DNA of 64,000 nt from Gemmatimonadota bacterium. Its GTDB lineage: Bacteria; Latescibacterota; UBA2968; UBA8231. The translations under genes and the position numbers were made by a program. Positions 32,799 through 41,881 of this stretch are shown one piece after another (position 1 is the first letter of the stretch; each line of letters opens with the position of its first letter). The notes beneath the pieces are model-generated. The model had not been told where the DNA came from. It searched no databases and saw nothing but the letters and a program-made list of their open reading frames with translations. The stretch covers positions 7,223 to 71,222 of the forward strand of contig VXOR01000022.1 in NCBI GenBank assembly GCA_009840005.1, read 5' to 3'.

Positions 32799-34745
32799 TT
32801 GGCAGAACGACCGAATTTTGTCTGGATAAATACACACGATGTGAGTGCGAGGAACTTAGGGTGTTATGGCGATGATTATGCCACAACCCCTCATCTCGAT
32901 AAGCTAGCTGAAGAAGGTATTCGCTATGCGAACGCTTTTGCCTGTGGGCCTATTTGTTCACCCGCGCGCACAAGTATTTTTACCGGAATGCATCAAACGA
33001 CGGTGGGTACGCATCATCATCGCAGTTTTGCTAGACGTCCTGACTTTGTGCAAATGTTGCCGCATTATCTGCTGGCAGCAGGATATAACTGTTCGGCGAT
33101 CAATACCGATTTGAACACCGACATCGATCCCGACGAATGGGCCGCCTATCAGAGCAATGAGGCGCTTTTGGCACAAGCGGATGAGAAGCCCTTTTTTGCC
33201 GTCTATAGTTTTGGTGAATCCCACGCCAGTGTATTTAAGCTAACACCAGCGCAAGCGCGAGAACAGCGATCGAGCTTGCTAACGGATGAAGAACTGCACG
33301 ATCCCGACAATGCACCACTTCCCGTTTTTATGCCTGATACACTGCTTGCGAGAGAACGCACCGCTCTTTTTTACGATGGATTGATGCAGGTCGATCGGCA
33401 CCTAGGTGAAGTGATAGAAAATTTGGTATCCGCAGGTGTGCTGGACAATACGATTGTTTTCTTTTGGTCTGATCACGGCACCGGTTTTCCGAGAGGCAAG
33501 ACGCACGTTTATGACGATGGTTTGCGGGTACCGTTGATTATTCGCTTTCCCGACAAATATCAACATCTGGCACCAGGACCGCCGGGAACGGTGGTGGATG
33601 ATCTAGTGATGACGATGGATATGGGCGCGTCTGTTTTGAGCATGATGGATGTGCAGATTCCCAAACACTTTCAAGGACAGGCGTTTCTGGGTAAGCAAAA
33701 AGAACCGCATCGCGATTATGTCTGTGGGGCGCGGGATCGCCTCGACAATTGCAATGAGGTGATTCGCACGATTCGGAATGAGAAATACCGCTACATTCGC
33801 AACTTTTTGCCTCATCGCCCCTATGCTTCGTTTTGGCCAGATGGTGGTTTCTTTGCGACACCTCCGCAAGAAGGAACACCTGAGCATGATTTCTGGGACA
33901 CGTCGTGTTTGCCCGGAGAGCAGAAGGTGCACGATCCCGATGGTGTTTTTTTGCTGCCGGTTCCCGAGGCGTATTCTGCATATTTGATCTGGCAGGCAAA
34001 GAAACCATTTGAAGAACTGTATGATATTGAGAACGACCCGGAAGAGATGGCCAATCTGGCTGATGATCCTGAATACAGCGATCTCAAAGATCAGATGCGA
34101 GCGCAGTTGTTTGCGTGGATGATTGAGACGCGAGACTTGGGGCTGATCGATGAAACTGAGATGATCGTGCGAGCGACTGAGTATGATGGTGTGAATTACG
34201 AAGTGGGCGCACATTGCGAAAACTATGCACATATCCTGGAGACAGCCGATTTTCCTCGCTTAGGTGAAGCGGGCAGAGCTAAGTTACTTGACCGGCTTGA
34301 TGATCCCGATAGTGCTGTGCGTTATTGGGCGATTACCGGGTTGATGTCGTATGAGGTAGAGGATACCGTTCTGCAAAAGATCGGCCCACTTGTTCGGGAT
34401 GAATTGACCAGTGTGAGTCTGGCGGCGGCTGACTTGCTTTGTCAAAACAACCGTCCAGCAGGCGCGATGTCGGCATTGAAACGTGCATTGCAAAGTGATC
34501 TGCTTTGGGCGCGGTTTCGCGCGGGTGCAAATTTGTCTTTTTATCGCCGAGAGGTCCTAGCGCAGATGAAGGCGTTGATTCCCGCTTTGCAAGCTGCGCT
34601 GGATAACCCGGTTTGTTATGGCCCTTTCGAACCCGATTGGGATGCGTTGATTCCGCCTGTTCAGACCATGTATCGTGCGCAAAAAAATACGATCGTGGGC
34701 CAGTGGGTTTTGCAACGCGTGATAAAGCGTATTGAACTGGCGTAA
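32799..34745 (+). CDS. Type I sulfatase with C-terminal HEAT-like extension
   Basis: 648 residues from a TTG with GAGGA 7 bases upstream. The formylglycine motif is ICSPARTSIFTG (Cys53). NFVWINTHDVSARNLGCYG holds the first metal ligands, and VFFWSDHGTGFPRGKTHVYDDGLRVP (about 222-247) the later ones. The last 150 residues (LLDRLDDPDSAVRYWAITGLMSYE) resemble HEAT repeats, an addition seen in some Planctomycetes-like sulfatases. No signal peptide is present. GC content and codon use are visibly lower than in the preceding gene, suggesting a different origin. It should desulfate a glycan or small ester; it is coupled to ALDH and aldo/keto reductase genes. Confidence 0.9.
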   Translation: MAERPNFVWINTHDVSARNLGCYGDDYATTPHLDKLAEEGIRYANAFACGPICSPARTSIFTGMHQTTVGTHHHRSFARRPDFVQMLPHYLLAAGYNCSAINTDLNTDIDPDEWAAYQSNEALLAQADEKPFFAVYSFGESHASVFKLTPAQAREQRSSLLTDEELHDPDNAPLPVFMPDTLLARERTALFYDGLMQVDRHLGEVIENLVSAGVLDNTIVFFWSDHGTGFPRGKTHVYDDGLRVPLIIRFPDKYQHLAPGPPGTVVDDLVMTMDMGASVLSMMDVQIPKHFQGQAFLGKQKEPHRDYVCGARDRLDNCNEVIRTIRNEKYRYIRNFLPHRPYASFWPDGGFFATPPQEGTPEHDFWDTSCLPGEQKVHDPDGVFLLPVPEAYSAYLIWQAKKPFEELYDIENDPEEMANLADDPEYSDLKDQMRAQLFAWMIETRDLGLIDETEMIVRATEYDGVNYEVGAHCENYAHILETADFPRLGEAGRAKLLDRLDDPDSAVRYWAITGLMSYEVEDTVLQKIGPLVRDELTSVSLAAADLLCQNNRPAGAMSALKRALQSDLLWARFRAGANLSFYRREVLAQMKALIPALQAALDNPVCYGPFEPDWDALIPPVQTMYRAQKNTIVGQWVLQRVIKRIELA

Positions 34746-34783
34746 TCAGAGGAATCTTGCGGCTACAATATGAGGAGATCAAA

Positions 34784-35749
34784 GTGGTAGATCTAGAAGT
34801 TCGGCGCTTGGGGCGCACAGAGATGAAACCGAAGGCGTTAGGATTGGGCGGCGGATATCTGGGCCTTCCCGAACTGATGTCAGAGGAGGAAGCCACGGCG
34901 ACGATTCGGGCGGCCATTGAGCGGGGCATCAATTTTATCGATACGGCTCCGCCATACGGCGATGGCGAGAGCGAGCGCTGCATCGGTTTGGCCTTGGCGG
35001 GTGGATGGCGCGAGAAAGTGTATCTCCAAACCAAGGTGGGTTCGCATCCGCGCTTTTTTCACGATTTTTCAAAAGAAGCGACATTGTGGAGTTTGGAAAA
35101 CAGCTTCAAACAGCTTCAGACGGACTATGTGGATTCCGTGTTGATTCACGGCCCGCGCTACGACATGGAACCCCTGTTGGCACCGGGGGCCTGTTTGGAT
35201 GTGTTGCTCGACTGGAAAGCACAGGGACGCATCGGTCACCTTGGCATTGCTGTACGACAGCACGAATTTCATCAGCGGGCGATTGAAACAGGCGCAATAG
35301 ACATTGTATTGTCGTTTTTGGATTACAGCTTGCTGAACCAGTCCCTCGCCAAAACGACCATTCCTCTGGCGCTGGAACGCGATGTAGGAATCATTATGGG
35401 CAGAGTATTGGTCGGCTCACTGCTGGCCGGTCCAGAACCCCAGCGCGTGAAAGAAGAGCTGTCCCTAGATCAAGACGGGAATCTCATACCGGCGGCCATC
35501 GGTGGGCCGGACGACCCCGCGGTGGTGCCGCGTGCACACCAGATGTGGCAATGGTGCCAAGAACGGGGGTTGAACATCCGAGATCTGGCCATGCAGTTCG
35601 CGCTCCATGCGCCGGTTGCAGGCAATGGCATAATCCTCGTCGGACCCGCCAACCGCAGGGAATTAGCCGAGGTATATGCCAGCGCCACGACCGAGGTACC
35701 CGAAGCAGTATGGCAGGACTTTGCGGCTGAGTTTGGGATAAGGGTCTAA
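34784..35749 (+). CDS. Aldo/keto reductase (L-fucose / galactose dehydrogenase-like)
   Basis: 321 residues from the GTG at 34784, which has AGGAG 6 bases upstream; the longer frame lacks this. The catalytic tetrad is visible: Asp and Tyr in FIDTAPPYGDGESE (about 49-54), Lys in LQTKVGSH near 80 and His in VLIHGPRYD near 118. The C-terminal GIILVGPANRRELAE binds NAD(P). The length and LGLGGGYLG start fit the sugar-dehydrogenase branch. It is the last gene of the ALDH-sulfatase operon and ends 5 bases from a convergent dipeptidase gene. Confidence 0.9.
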   Translation: MVDLEVRRLGRTEMKPKALGLGGGYLGLPELMSEEEATATIRAAIERGINFIDTAPPYGDGESERCIGLALAGGWREKVYLQTKVGSHPRFFHDFSKEATLWSLENSFKQLQTDYVDSVLIHGPRYDMEPLLAPGACLDVLLDWKAQGRIGHLGIAVRQHEFHQRAIETGAIDIVLSFLDYSLLNQSLAKTTIPLALERDVGIIMGRVLVGSLLAGPEPQRVKEELSLDQDGNLIPAAIGGPDDPAVVPRAHQMWQWCQERGLNIRDLAMQFALHAPVAGNGIILVGPANRRELAEVYASATTEVPEAVWQDFAAEFGIRV

Positions 35750-35754
35750 CGAAT

Positions 35755-36810
35755 TTAATCCCACGCCGCGCGCAGCAAGCGGACCCAGTTGTCGTGCATG
35801 ATGTCGGCAACATCGGTCTGCGAGTAACCGCGTTTTTCGAGAATGGCGGGAATCTTCCGCAGGTCGGCGATGGTGTCGAGATCGGAGGGGCACTGCTCCT
35901 TGCCGTAGCCGCCGTCCAAGTCGGTGCCGATGGCGGCGTGGCGCGAGCTCCCGGTTAGCTGGCAAACGTGGTCAATGTGGTCCACCGCGGTCTCCAGCGT
36001 GATGCCGGTGTTGTCCATGGCGGCCCGGTCCCACAAGGGGGAGATCATCCAGATGTCCATGGCTGTGCCAATGACGCCGCCGCGCTGAGCCAGCGCTTTG
36101 ATCTGTTGGTCGTCGAGCTGGCGGTCGTGGTCGCACAGGGCCCGGCAGCAGTTGTGCGTGGCCAGCACGGGACCGGTGAAAATCTCCAGTGCTTCCCAGA
36201 ATGCCTGCTCGGCCAAGTGGCTCACATCGAGGATTGCTCCGGCCGCCTCTAGCGCTTCGAGCATGGGGCGGCCTCTGGCGGTCAGGCCGCCGGGAGCTTG
36301 GGTTCCGTGCGAGTAGGAGCTGACCCCGTAGTGACACAGACTCACGACCCGCAGGCCTTCATCCCACCACTCGGCCACCTGTTCGGGTGCCACAATGCCG
36401 TCCGCCCCTTCCATGCTGAGGACAAACCCCAGCGGGGTCGTCTGCGGATCGTCGTCCCACTCGGCCAGATGGGCGTCGAGTTCGGTGCGATTGCGTATCT
36501 GGCGCAAGACGCCCTTGGCCTCCATCAGGCGGTAGTAGGCTAACTGACCATTGCACTTGGCGTAGGCGATGTCTTGGGTGCGCACCCCAGGAAAGCGCTT
36601 TCCCTGGGAAGCGATCCGGCAATTCACCGTGACGAAGAAGAGGCCGATCCCGCCACGCCGCAGCTCGGCGAAATTCACCACGTTCAGGCCGCGGCCCTTC
36701 TGCGCCATTCCGGCTTCGGCCTCGCGTATTTTGGCGATGGGCTGGAGCAAGTCCCGGTCCCATTCGAGCGCGTTGTAGGCGATATCAAGGTGGGAATCGA
36801 CGATCAGCAT
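35755..36810 (-). CDS. Membrane dipeptidase (renal dipeptidase, M19 family)
   Basis: 351 residues. The metal ligands are in order: DSHLDI (His-x-Asp, residues 5-10), SMEGADG (Glu, about 132), LDVSHL (His, about 195) and ATHNCCRALC (His, about 216), with IGTDLDGG near 293. These are the M19 dipeptidase signatures. It hydrolyses dipeptides, including those with a D-residue, and may belong with the D-amino-acid theme seen near 10.6 kb. GGGAGAA precedes the ATG. No signal peptide is visible. Confidence 0.92.
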   Translation of the reverse strand: MLIVDSHLDIAYNALEWDRDLLQPIAKIREAEAGMAQKGRGLNVVNFAELRRGGIGLFFVTVNCRIASQGKRFPGVRTQDIAYAKCNGQLAYYRLMEAKGVLRQIRNRTELDAHLAEWDDDPQTTPLGFVLSMEGADGIVAPEQVAEWWDEGLRVVSLCHYGVSSYSHGTQAPGGLTARGRPMLEALEAAGAILDVSHLAEQAFWEALEIFTGPVLATHNCCRALCDHDRQLDDQQIKALAQRGGVIGTAMDIWMISPLWDRAAMDNTGITLETAVDHIDHVCQLTGSSRHAAIGTDLDGGYGKEQCPSDLDTIADLRKIPAILEKRGYSQTDVADIMHDNWVRLLRAAWD

Positions 36811-37021
36811 AGAGGTTCTCCCATCAATATATCTTCGTGAACTTAATCTTCGCCAGTGCGGGGGGCGTCACCGTCTTCTGGCTCTGGCGAGAAGATAAAT
36901 CAGGGCGGCGACTGCGAACAAGTAGGAAGGGGGCAAGACGGCCCACCGCTTGACCCGCTCCCCTCAAAGGCCCTTTATAATTTTTATCCATCTCGTTGCC
37001 CAGACACCACCGGAGTGTTGC
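36811..37021. other. Divergent intergenic region, no gene seen
   Basis: About 210 bases between the dipeptidase and M20-like genes. I see no convincing promoter hexamers, repeat or reading frame beyond GGAG just before the ATG at 37022. Confidence 0.4.
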
Positions 37022-38281
37022 ATGACCACCGAAGACCTGAAGCAACGCCTGTTCGCCGAGATCGACCGCAGACTGCCGGAGTTCCAGGGCGTGCTGCGGG
37101 ACGTCGTCGCCATCCCCACCGACAACCCGCCCGGCGACACCAGCGCCTGTGTCGCCTACCTAACCCGCTACCTGAAGTCGAAGGGGCTGCCGGCCGACGT
37201 GTACGAGCCGCAGCCGACAGTGCAGAGCCTGGTCTCCTATATGGAGGGCCGCCAGGCCGGCCGCAATCTCGTCCTCAACGGCCACCTGGACCAGTTCCCG
37301 GCCGGCGACCCGGAGGCCTGGTCCTTTGATCCCTACTCCGGTGAGTGCCGGGACGGCCGCATCCTCGGCCGCGGCGTCGGTAACATGAAGGCCGGATCGG
37401 TGGCTTCCCTGCTGTCGTTGGTGCTGCTTCACGAGCTCGATGTCCCGATCCGCGGGCAGTTGACGCTGACCTTGGTGGGCGACGAAGAGACAGGTGGGTT
37501 CTGGGGCTCGGACTGGCTGCTGGAGCACGTGCCCATGACCCGCGGTGACGCCTGCCTGAACAGCGAGCCCACGAGGATGGACCAGGTGCTGATCGGCCAC
37601 AAGGGCAAGTACACGCTGGTCGTCGAGACCCGCCACCGCGGCGGCCTAGCGGCGGTGCCCGTGGAGGACGACGCCATCGCCCGGGCCATGACCGTGGCCG
37701 CGGCCCTGATGACGCTGAAGGGCTGGCGTCTCGAGACCCCGCCCGAGGTGGCCGCGGCCGTCGCCCGGGGCCGGGACCGGGAAGTGCGCGACGGCGGGCT
37801 GGCGGGCAAGGGCTGGGTGGCGGACTCGACCACGGTCAACGTGGGCGTGATCCAGGGCGGCGTGCAGAGCAACACGATCCCCACGGCCTGCCGCATGGAG
37901 ATCGACCTGCGCACGCCGGTCGGCGTGTCCACGCAGGACCTGCAGGAGAAGGTGGAGGAGGTGCTGGCTGGCACGGGCCTCGACCGCGGGGAGATCGACG
38001 TGGAGTGGGTGGTGTGTCTGGAGTCGGCCTATTCGGCCCCCGACGAGGAGATCGTGCAGGCCGTGGCCGCCAACGCGCGACGGATCACGGGGCGTGAGAT
38101 CGAGGCCAACGTCAGCTACGGCTCCACGGATACCCGCTTGTGGTGGCGCCGGGGCATCCCTGCGGCGATCTACGGCACGGACCTGGAAAACATCGCCGTT
38201 CCCGACGAGCAGATCCGCGAGTCGGAGTTCGGGCAGGTGCTGAAGGTCCACGCCGCCACCTGCGTCGACTACCTGTGTTGA
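37022..38281 (+). CDS. M20-family (ArgE/DapE-like) protein with altered metal ligands
   Basis: 419 residues from the ATG at 37022. The fold is clear: LNGHLDQFPAG (about 88), RGVGNMKAG (about 122), VGDEETGGFWG (about 158), NSEPTRMDQ (about 180) and a dimerisation domain. Three usual active-site residues are changed. The bridging Asp of G-x-G-x-x-D-M-K is Asn. The GHSS-x-P histidine is Leu (GGLAAVP). The C-terminal ligand His is replaced (NIAVPDE instead of N-x-H-x-P-D-E). Classical di-zinc peptidase activity is therefore doubtful. GC content is higher than in neighbours. GGAG lies 6 bases before the start. Confidence 0.85.
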   Translation: MTTEDLKQRLFAEIDRRLPEFQGVLRDVVAIPTDNPPGDTSACVAYLTRYLKSKGLPADVYEPQPTVQSLVSYMEGRQAGRNLVLNGHLDQFPAGDPEAWSFDPYSGECRDGRILGRGVGNMKAGSVASLLSLVLLHELDVPIRGQLTLTLVGDEETGGFWGSDWLLEHVPMTRGDACLNSEPTRMDQVLIGHKGKYTLVVETRHRGGLAAVPVEDDAIARAMTVAAALMTLKGWRLETPPEVAAAVARGRDREVRDGGLAGKGWVADSTTVNVGVIQGGVQSNTIPTACRMEIDLRTPVGVSTQDLQEKVEEVLAGTGLDRGEIDVEWVVCLESAYSAPDEEIVQAVAANARRITGREIEANVSYGSTDTRLWWRRGIPAAIYGTDLENIAVPDEQIRESEFGQVLKVHAATCVDYLC

Positions 38282-38304
38282 ACGGAATCTACAAGACGGG
38301 ATCC

Positions 38305-39408
38305 ATGAAACGTGTGTCGATCTACCTTCTGGGTGCAGTGATTATCGTTGCCGCAATTTTCGTCTACCTGTTCTTTCGCCCCGATATTGCGGCTCGGGTC
38401 TTTTTTGGAACAGCTCCCTCACCAGTAGAGATGAAGCTCAGGCACGTTTACAACGTACCTGCAGCAGACAAGAAGACCGCGGCCATCGTAGCGGCTGCAA
38501 ATCTCTTTCTAGACTCACTGGACGACAATCAGAGACAAGCGGCGACATATAGGTTTACCGATAACGCACAGCGTTCAAACTGGTCCAACTTCCCTGAGGG
38601 TATGGTTCCGCGTGGTGGTGTAAAGCTCGGTGCTCTCTCTGAATCACAGCGGGCGAATCTCGACAAGCTCCTTGGGGAACTCCTGAGTGAAGACGGTGTG
38701 AAAAACATCACTTATCAACTGGCCGCAGAAGACTTGCTGATCTCAGGAGATCTGTTCGGAGCCATGAAATACGGCAGTGAGTACTTTTACGCTGCATTTC
38801 TCGGTGAACCGTCAACTACAGAGCCTTGGATGTTCCAGTTCGGCGGGCACCATCTCGCAATAAACGCCACAGTATTCGGCCCGGACGTTTCCTTTTCACC
38901 GATGCTGACCGGCGGCCAACCGCTGCACTTGCGCCTTGATGGGGACGACATCTTCATTACGCAGAGGGAAACTGCGGCAGCGCAAGCGTTCATGGATAGC
39001 CTCACGGACGAGCAGAGAGGGCAAGCCGTTCGTGCCGAGCGGCCCATCGACCTCTTGCTGGGGCCAGGAGAGTATGGCGCAATAGCTGCGCCGGAAGGCA
39101 TCAAGGGCAGCGAACTTACAGCTATGCAGAGAACGCTACTCCTAGATGTGATCGCGGCCCGCTTGGGCTTCATGAACAATGACGACTATGCCGAGAAAAT
39201 GAAGACCGTGGTGGCCGAGATCGAGGACACATACTTTGGATGGTGGGGACGCCAGGGTGTCTTGGGCGCTGCGTATTTCCGCGTGACCAGCCCGTCCATG
39301 GTACTCGAATACGCGGTTCAAAACGGCGAAGGCACCGTAGATCACGCTCACAGTATGTATCGTGAGCTTGATAACGACTACGGTTCCGCGTGGATCAGGG
39401 CCGAATGA
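38305..39408 (+). CDS. DUF3500 protein with N-terminal membrane anchor
   Basis: 367 residues from the ATG at 38305; the open frame upstream overlaps the M20-like gene and is discarded. Residues 5-27 form an anchor or uncleaved signal (IYLLGAVIIVAAIFVYLFF). The DUF3500 signatures follow: NWSNFPEGMVPRGGVKLGAL near 92, EYFYAAFLGEP near 160, WMFQFGGHHLAINATVFG near 173 and a late YFRVTSPSMVLEY. The family is of unknown function, secreted or periplasmic and common in environmental bacteria. It begins 23 bases after the M20-like stop, so they may be cotranscribed. Confidence 0.85.
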   Translation: MKRVSIYLLGAVIIVAAIFVYLFFRPDIAARVFFGTAPSPVEMKLRHVYNVPAADKKTAAIVAAANLFLDSLDDNQRQAATYRFTDNAQRSNWSNFPEGMVPRGGVKLGALSESQRANLDKLLGELLSEDGVKNITYQLAAEDLLISGDLFGAMKYGSEYFYAAFLGEPSTTEPWMFQFGGHHLAINATVFGPDVSFSPMLTGGQPLHLRLDGDDIFITQRETAAAQAFMDSLTDEQRGQAVRAERPIDLLLGPGEYGAIAAPEGIKGSELTAMQRTLLLDVIAARLGFMNNDDYAEKMKTVVAEIEDTYFGWWGRQGVLGAAYFRVTSPSMVLEYAVQNGEGTVDHAHSMYRELDNDYGSAWIRAE

Positions 39409-39549
39409 ATTCAACAAGACTGTTCATGCGGAGACGAACACGCGCCCGTGGAAGGCATGATCGTGACCGAGGTCTCGAGAGATTTAATAGAGCAAGCGCG
39501 GTCGTCCGGTTGCTTCACAGCGAACGAGGCTAGGCCCTATTTCTATGCG

Positions 39550-41052
39550 TCACCTCAGCTCGTGCGTGGAACCCCCTAGCCCCACCGGATACGGACTGTA
39601 GCGCACCTCCACCTCGACCTCCTGGATGGTGACGCTTCCAGTCAGACCGTCCGTCCGGCTCTCCAGTGACACCTCCAAGAGGTTCTCGCCCTTGCGGGGC
39701 ACGCAGTCGACGAGATCGAACTCCAGCCAGTGGTTCCTCGGGTTGGTGTAGGGATAGGCGTCGTCCTGCTTCCAGACGCGGCGGCACGTCTCGCCGGCCA
39801 GCGAGTGTCCGTTCAGGGCGATGTTGAACCGGTCCGCGGATACGACGTTGGTCAGGTAGATGCGCAGCGTCGTCCCGCTGACGCGGCTGTCGGCCGCGGC
39901 GATGTCGTCGGCAATGGTGAACGGGATCTGGTGAGCCGCGGTGGGAAGGGGCGGGGAAAGCTCGTGCGGGATGTGGTGGCGATAGTCGACCCGCGCTGCG
40001 CCGTCGTACTTGCGGGCTAGGGCATAGCGCTTGTCGCGCTCGCGGACGAGCTGCGGCGCGCCGATCATGGTGAGGATGTTGCGCTCCGCGTCGCCGAGGG
40101 GCCAGTCCATCATCCAAGTGTATAGGCCATCGACGCCCTTTTCCCAGTAGTTGGCCGCGGCGGCCCGGAAGTGCTCCAAGCTGGGGTACCGCCTGCCGCT
40201 GGCACCGACGATTTGTTCCTGTGTGTAGTGCTGCAGGAATCCGTAAACCGAGGCCCCCGCGTCGTGGGCCGGCCCGACCACCCAGTCGAAGGGCATGTCG
40301 GGATCGAGAACGGTGTAGATGTAGGCGACCGGCACGACGAAGTCGAGCAGCCCCTCGCCGAGCCACGTCCTCACGTCGAGACCCTGCTCGAGGTTGCCCT
40401 TCTCCGTGGGGAAGATCCGCGCGCCGATCAGGCCCGGCTCGCCCGGCCGCGAGCGCACCATCTCCGCCGAGCGCCGCACCCACTCGGTCATGGCCGCCGT
40501 GTTTTCGGGAGTCCCTCCGTCGTTGAAGTAGAAGAATCCACGCTCGCCGAAGGCTGCCGTGAAATCCAGCTCGACACCCTCGATGGGGTATTCGATGACG
40601 AGCTCGCGCAGCACATCGTACTTGAGATCTTGGACACGCTCCTCGGCCCAGCCGGCACCACCGTTTTCGATCTCCAGTTCCGGGTACACGCCACCGAGCC
40701 GCTGCAAGCGCAGATTGGCGATGAAGTCCAGGCCGTGCTCGTGGGCGCGGTCGACGAGCACCAGCAGCGGGTCGAGGCCGCGCTCCATCAGGCTGAGCAT
40801 GCACGCCGCCGCCCGCCATACGTAATTCTGCTCCGACCGCGGCTTGCCGTCCTCGACGGCGAACATCTTCCCCACCTTCGTGGGGTAGAAGGCACCGTCG
40901 CCGCGCTCGACGCAGTAGCTGAAGGTATCGACGGCCGTACCTGCCACCTCGTCGATGGGTATCCAGGCGTCCTCGAGGCGCATGGGCGGCTCGAAGTGCC
41001 ACAGGTACGAGTGCCGCGCGTCATTGTGGTAGATCGTCCTGCGTCGCCTCAT
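39550..41052 (-). CDS. GHL10-like glycosyl-hydrolase-type protein
   Basis: 500 residues. A TIM-barrel-like N-terminal two-thirds shows LVDRAHEHGLDFIANLRLQ near 100, EYPIEGVELDFTAAF near 154 with acidic residues at a strand end, and WLGEGLLDFVVPVAYIY near 230. The last 150 residues are a beta-sandwich (FNIALNGHSLAGETC, GENLLEVSLESR). The arrangement resembles the GHL10/DUF187 glycosidase-like families. Activity is uncertain because the acidic catalytic pair cannot be fixed by eye. It lies 15 bases downstream of a PhyH gene on the same strand. Confidence 0.65.
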   Translation of the reverse strand: MRRRRTIYHNDARHSYLWHFEPPMRLEDAWIPIDEVAGTAVDTFSYCVERGDGAFYPTKVGKMFAVEDGKPRSEQNYVWRAAACMLSLMERGLDPLLVLVDRAHEHGLDFIANLRLQRLGGVYPELEIENGGAGWAEERVQDLKYDVLRELVIEYPIEGVELDFTAAFGERGFFYFNDGGTPENTAAMTEWVRRSAEMVRSRPGEPGLIGARIFPTEKGNLEQGLDVRTWLGEGLLDFVVPVAYIYTVLDPDMPFDWVVGPAHDAGASVYGFLQHYTQEQIVGASGRRYPSLEHFRAAAANYWEKGVDGLYTWMMDWPLGDAERNILTMIGAPQLVRERDKRYALARKYDGAARVDYRHHIPHELSPPLPTAAHQIPFTIADDIAAADSRVSGTTLRIYLTNVVSADRFNIALNGHSLAGETCRRVWKQDDAYPYTNPRNHWLEFDLVDCVPRKGENLLEVSLESRTDGLTGSVTIQEVEVEVRYSPYPVGLGGSTHELR

Positions 41053-41067
41053 GGGGCTGAGGTCTCC

Positions 41068-41841
41068 CTATCTAATTCCTCCAACAGAGGAGCGGGTTGC
41101 GAGATGGTTCCAGCCGCGAAGTACCAATTGGACGTTGGTGTGGCTATTTTCGGCTTCGATTTCATCGTCACCAGCGTGCATCTGGACGAGAACGCTTTTC
41201 CGCGTTTTGCTGGAATAGTTTGGCATTGAACCGTGCAGGGTAAAGTAACTAAAGAAAAGCACATCTCCCGGTTCCGCCTCCAAAACGGTTGCGTTCTCAA
41301 TCGGGTATCGATCAGTAACCTCAGCATTAGCACCGTCTCCTATCATGCCACCTGTGCGTCCGAGCTGCTTGTGAGAACCTGGGTAGACCCGTACACACCC
41401 CATCTCATCAGTGGCTTCCGAGACGTAGATGATAGCAGCTATCATCGTGTCTTTGACAGAGGGAAAGTACTGCCAATCTTGGTGCATCGGAAACGGGGAA
41501 CCTGTCTCCGGCGGTTTGCAGAAGAGTTTGGAATGGTGAAGCATAATATCCGGTCCGAGGATGGCTTCAGTGGTATCGAGAAACTTCTCTTGCAAGAACG
41601 CCTGCATCCAAACAGCAGAGAAGCCCTGGATATTGTGGGTATGGATGATAACAGATTCACCACCGTCAAGGGCATCCGTTAATCTGCTTTTCCAGCGAGC
41701 ATTGACGTTCTCATCGCTTTTGAGGAGCTGATCCACAACCCGATCAAAGTCGCTTTCCATCACCTCAACCTCTTCAGCGGAGTAGATCCCTTTGGCGAAA
41801 TAGTATCCGTTTTCGCGAAAGAATTTTCCGATATCTGACAT
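41068..41841 (-). CDS. Phytanoyl-CoA dioxygenase (PhyH) family protein
   Basis: 257 residues from the ATG at 41841; the longer frame enters the upstream FAH gene. The opening is IGKFFRENGYYFAKGIYSAEEVEV. Iron ligands are His120-x-Asp122 in FPMHQDW and the distal His in FSYFTLHGSMPNYS near residue 204, with the 2-oxoglutarate arginine in SKTRKSVLVQM. GCVRVYPGSHK near 155 is the family's core loop. It is a complete Fe(II)/2-oxoglutarate oxygenase. It starts 41 bases after the FAH gene, so it may be the last gene of the aromatic operon followed by the GHL10-like gene. Confidence 0.9.
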   Translation of the reverse strand: MSDIGKFFRENGYYFAKGIYSAEEVEVMESDFDRVVDQLLKSDENVNARWKSRLTDALDGGESVIIHTHNIQGFSAVWMQAFLQEKFLDTTEAILGPDIMLHHSKLFCKPPETGSPFPMHQDWQYFPSVKDTMIAAIIYVSEATDEMGCVRVYPGSHKQLGRTGGMIGDGANAEVTDRYPIENATVLEAEPGDVLFFSYFTLHGSMPNYSSKTRKSVLVQMHAGDDEIEAENSHTNVQLVLRGWNHLATRSSVGGIR

Positions 41842-41881
41842 TGTGTTTTTGTAACTCCCGCCTATCTGCCCTTGCGCTTCG

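Noticed and set aside
38140..38304. N-terminal extension of the DUF3500 frame
   Set aside because: It overlaps the C-terminal coding region of the M20-like gene and has no ribosome site; the membrane anchor begins at the ATG at 38305.
39530..41002. 490-codon frame on the minus strand, offset from the GHL10-like gene
   Set aside because: It is arginine-rich, has no recognisable motif, and mirrors the high-GC third-position bias of the real gene in the neighbouring frame.
40171..41229. 352-codon frame on the plus strand, antisense to the GHL10-like gene
   Set aside because: No domain or ribosome site; its translation matches a shadow of the well-supported minus-strand gene.
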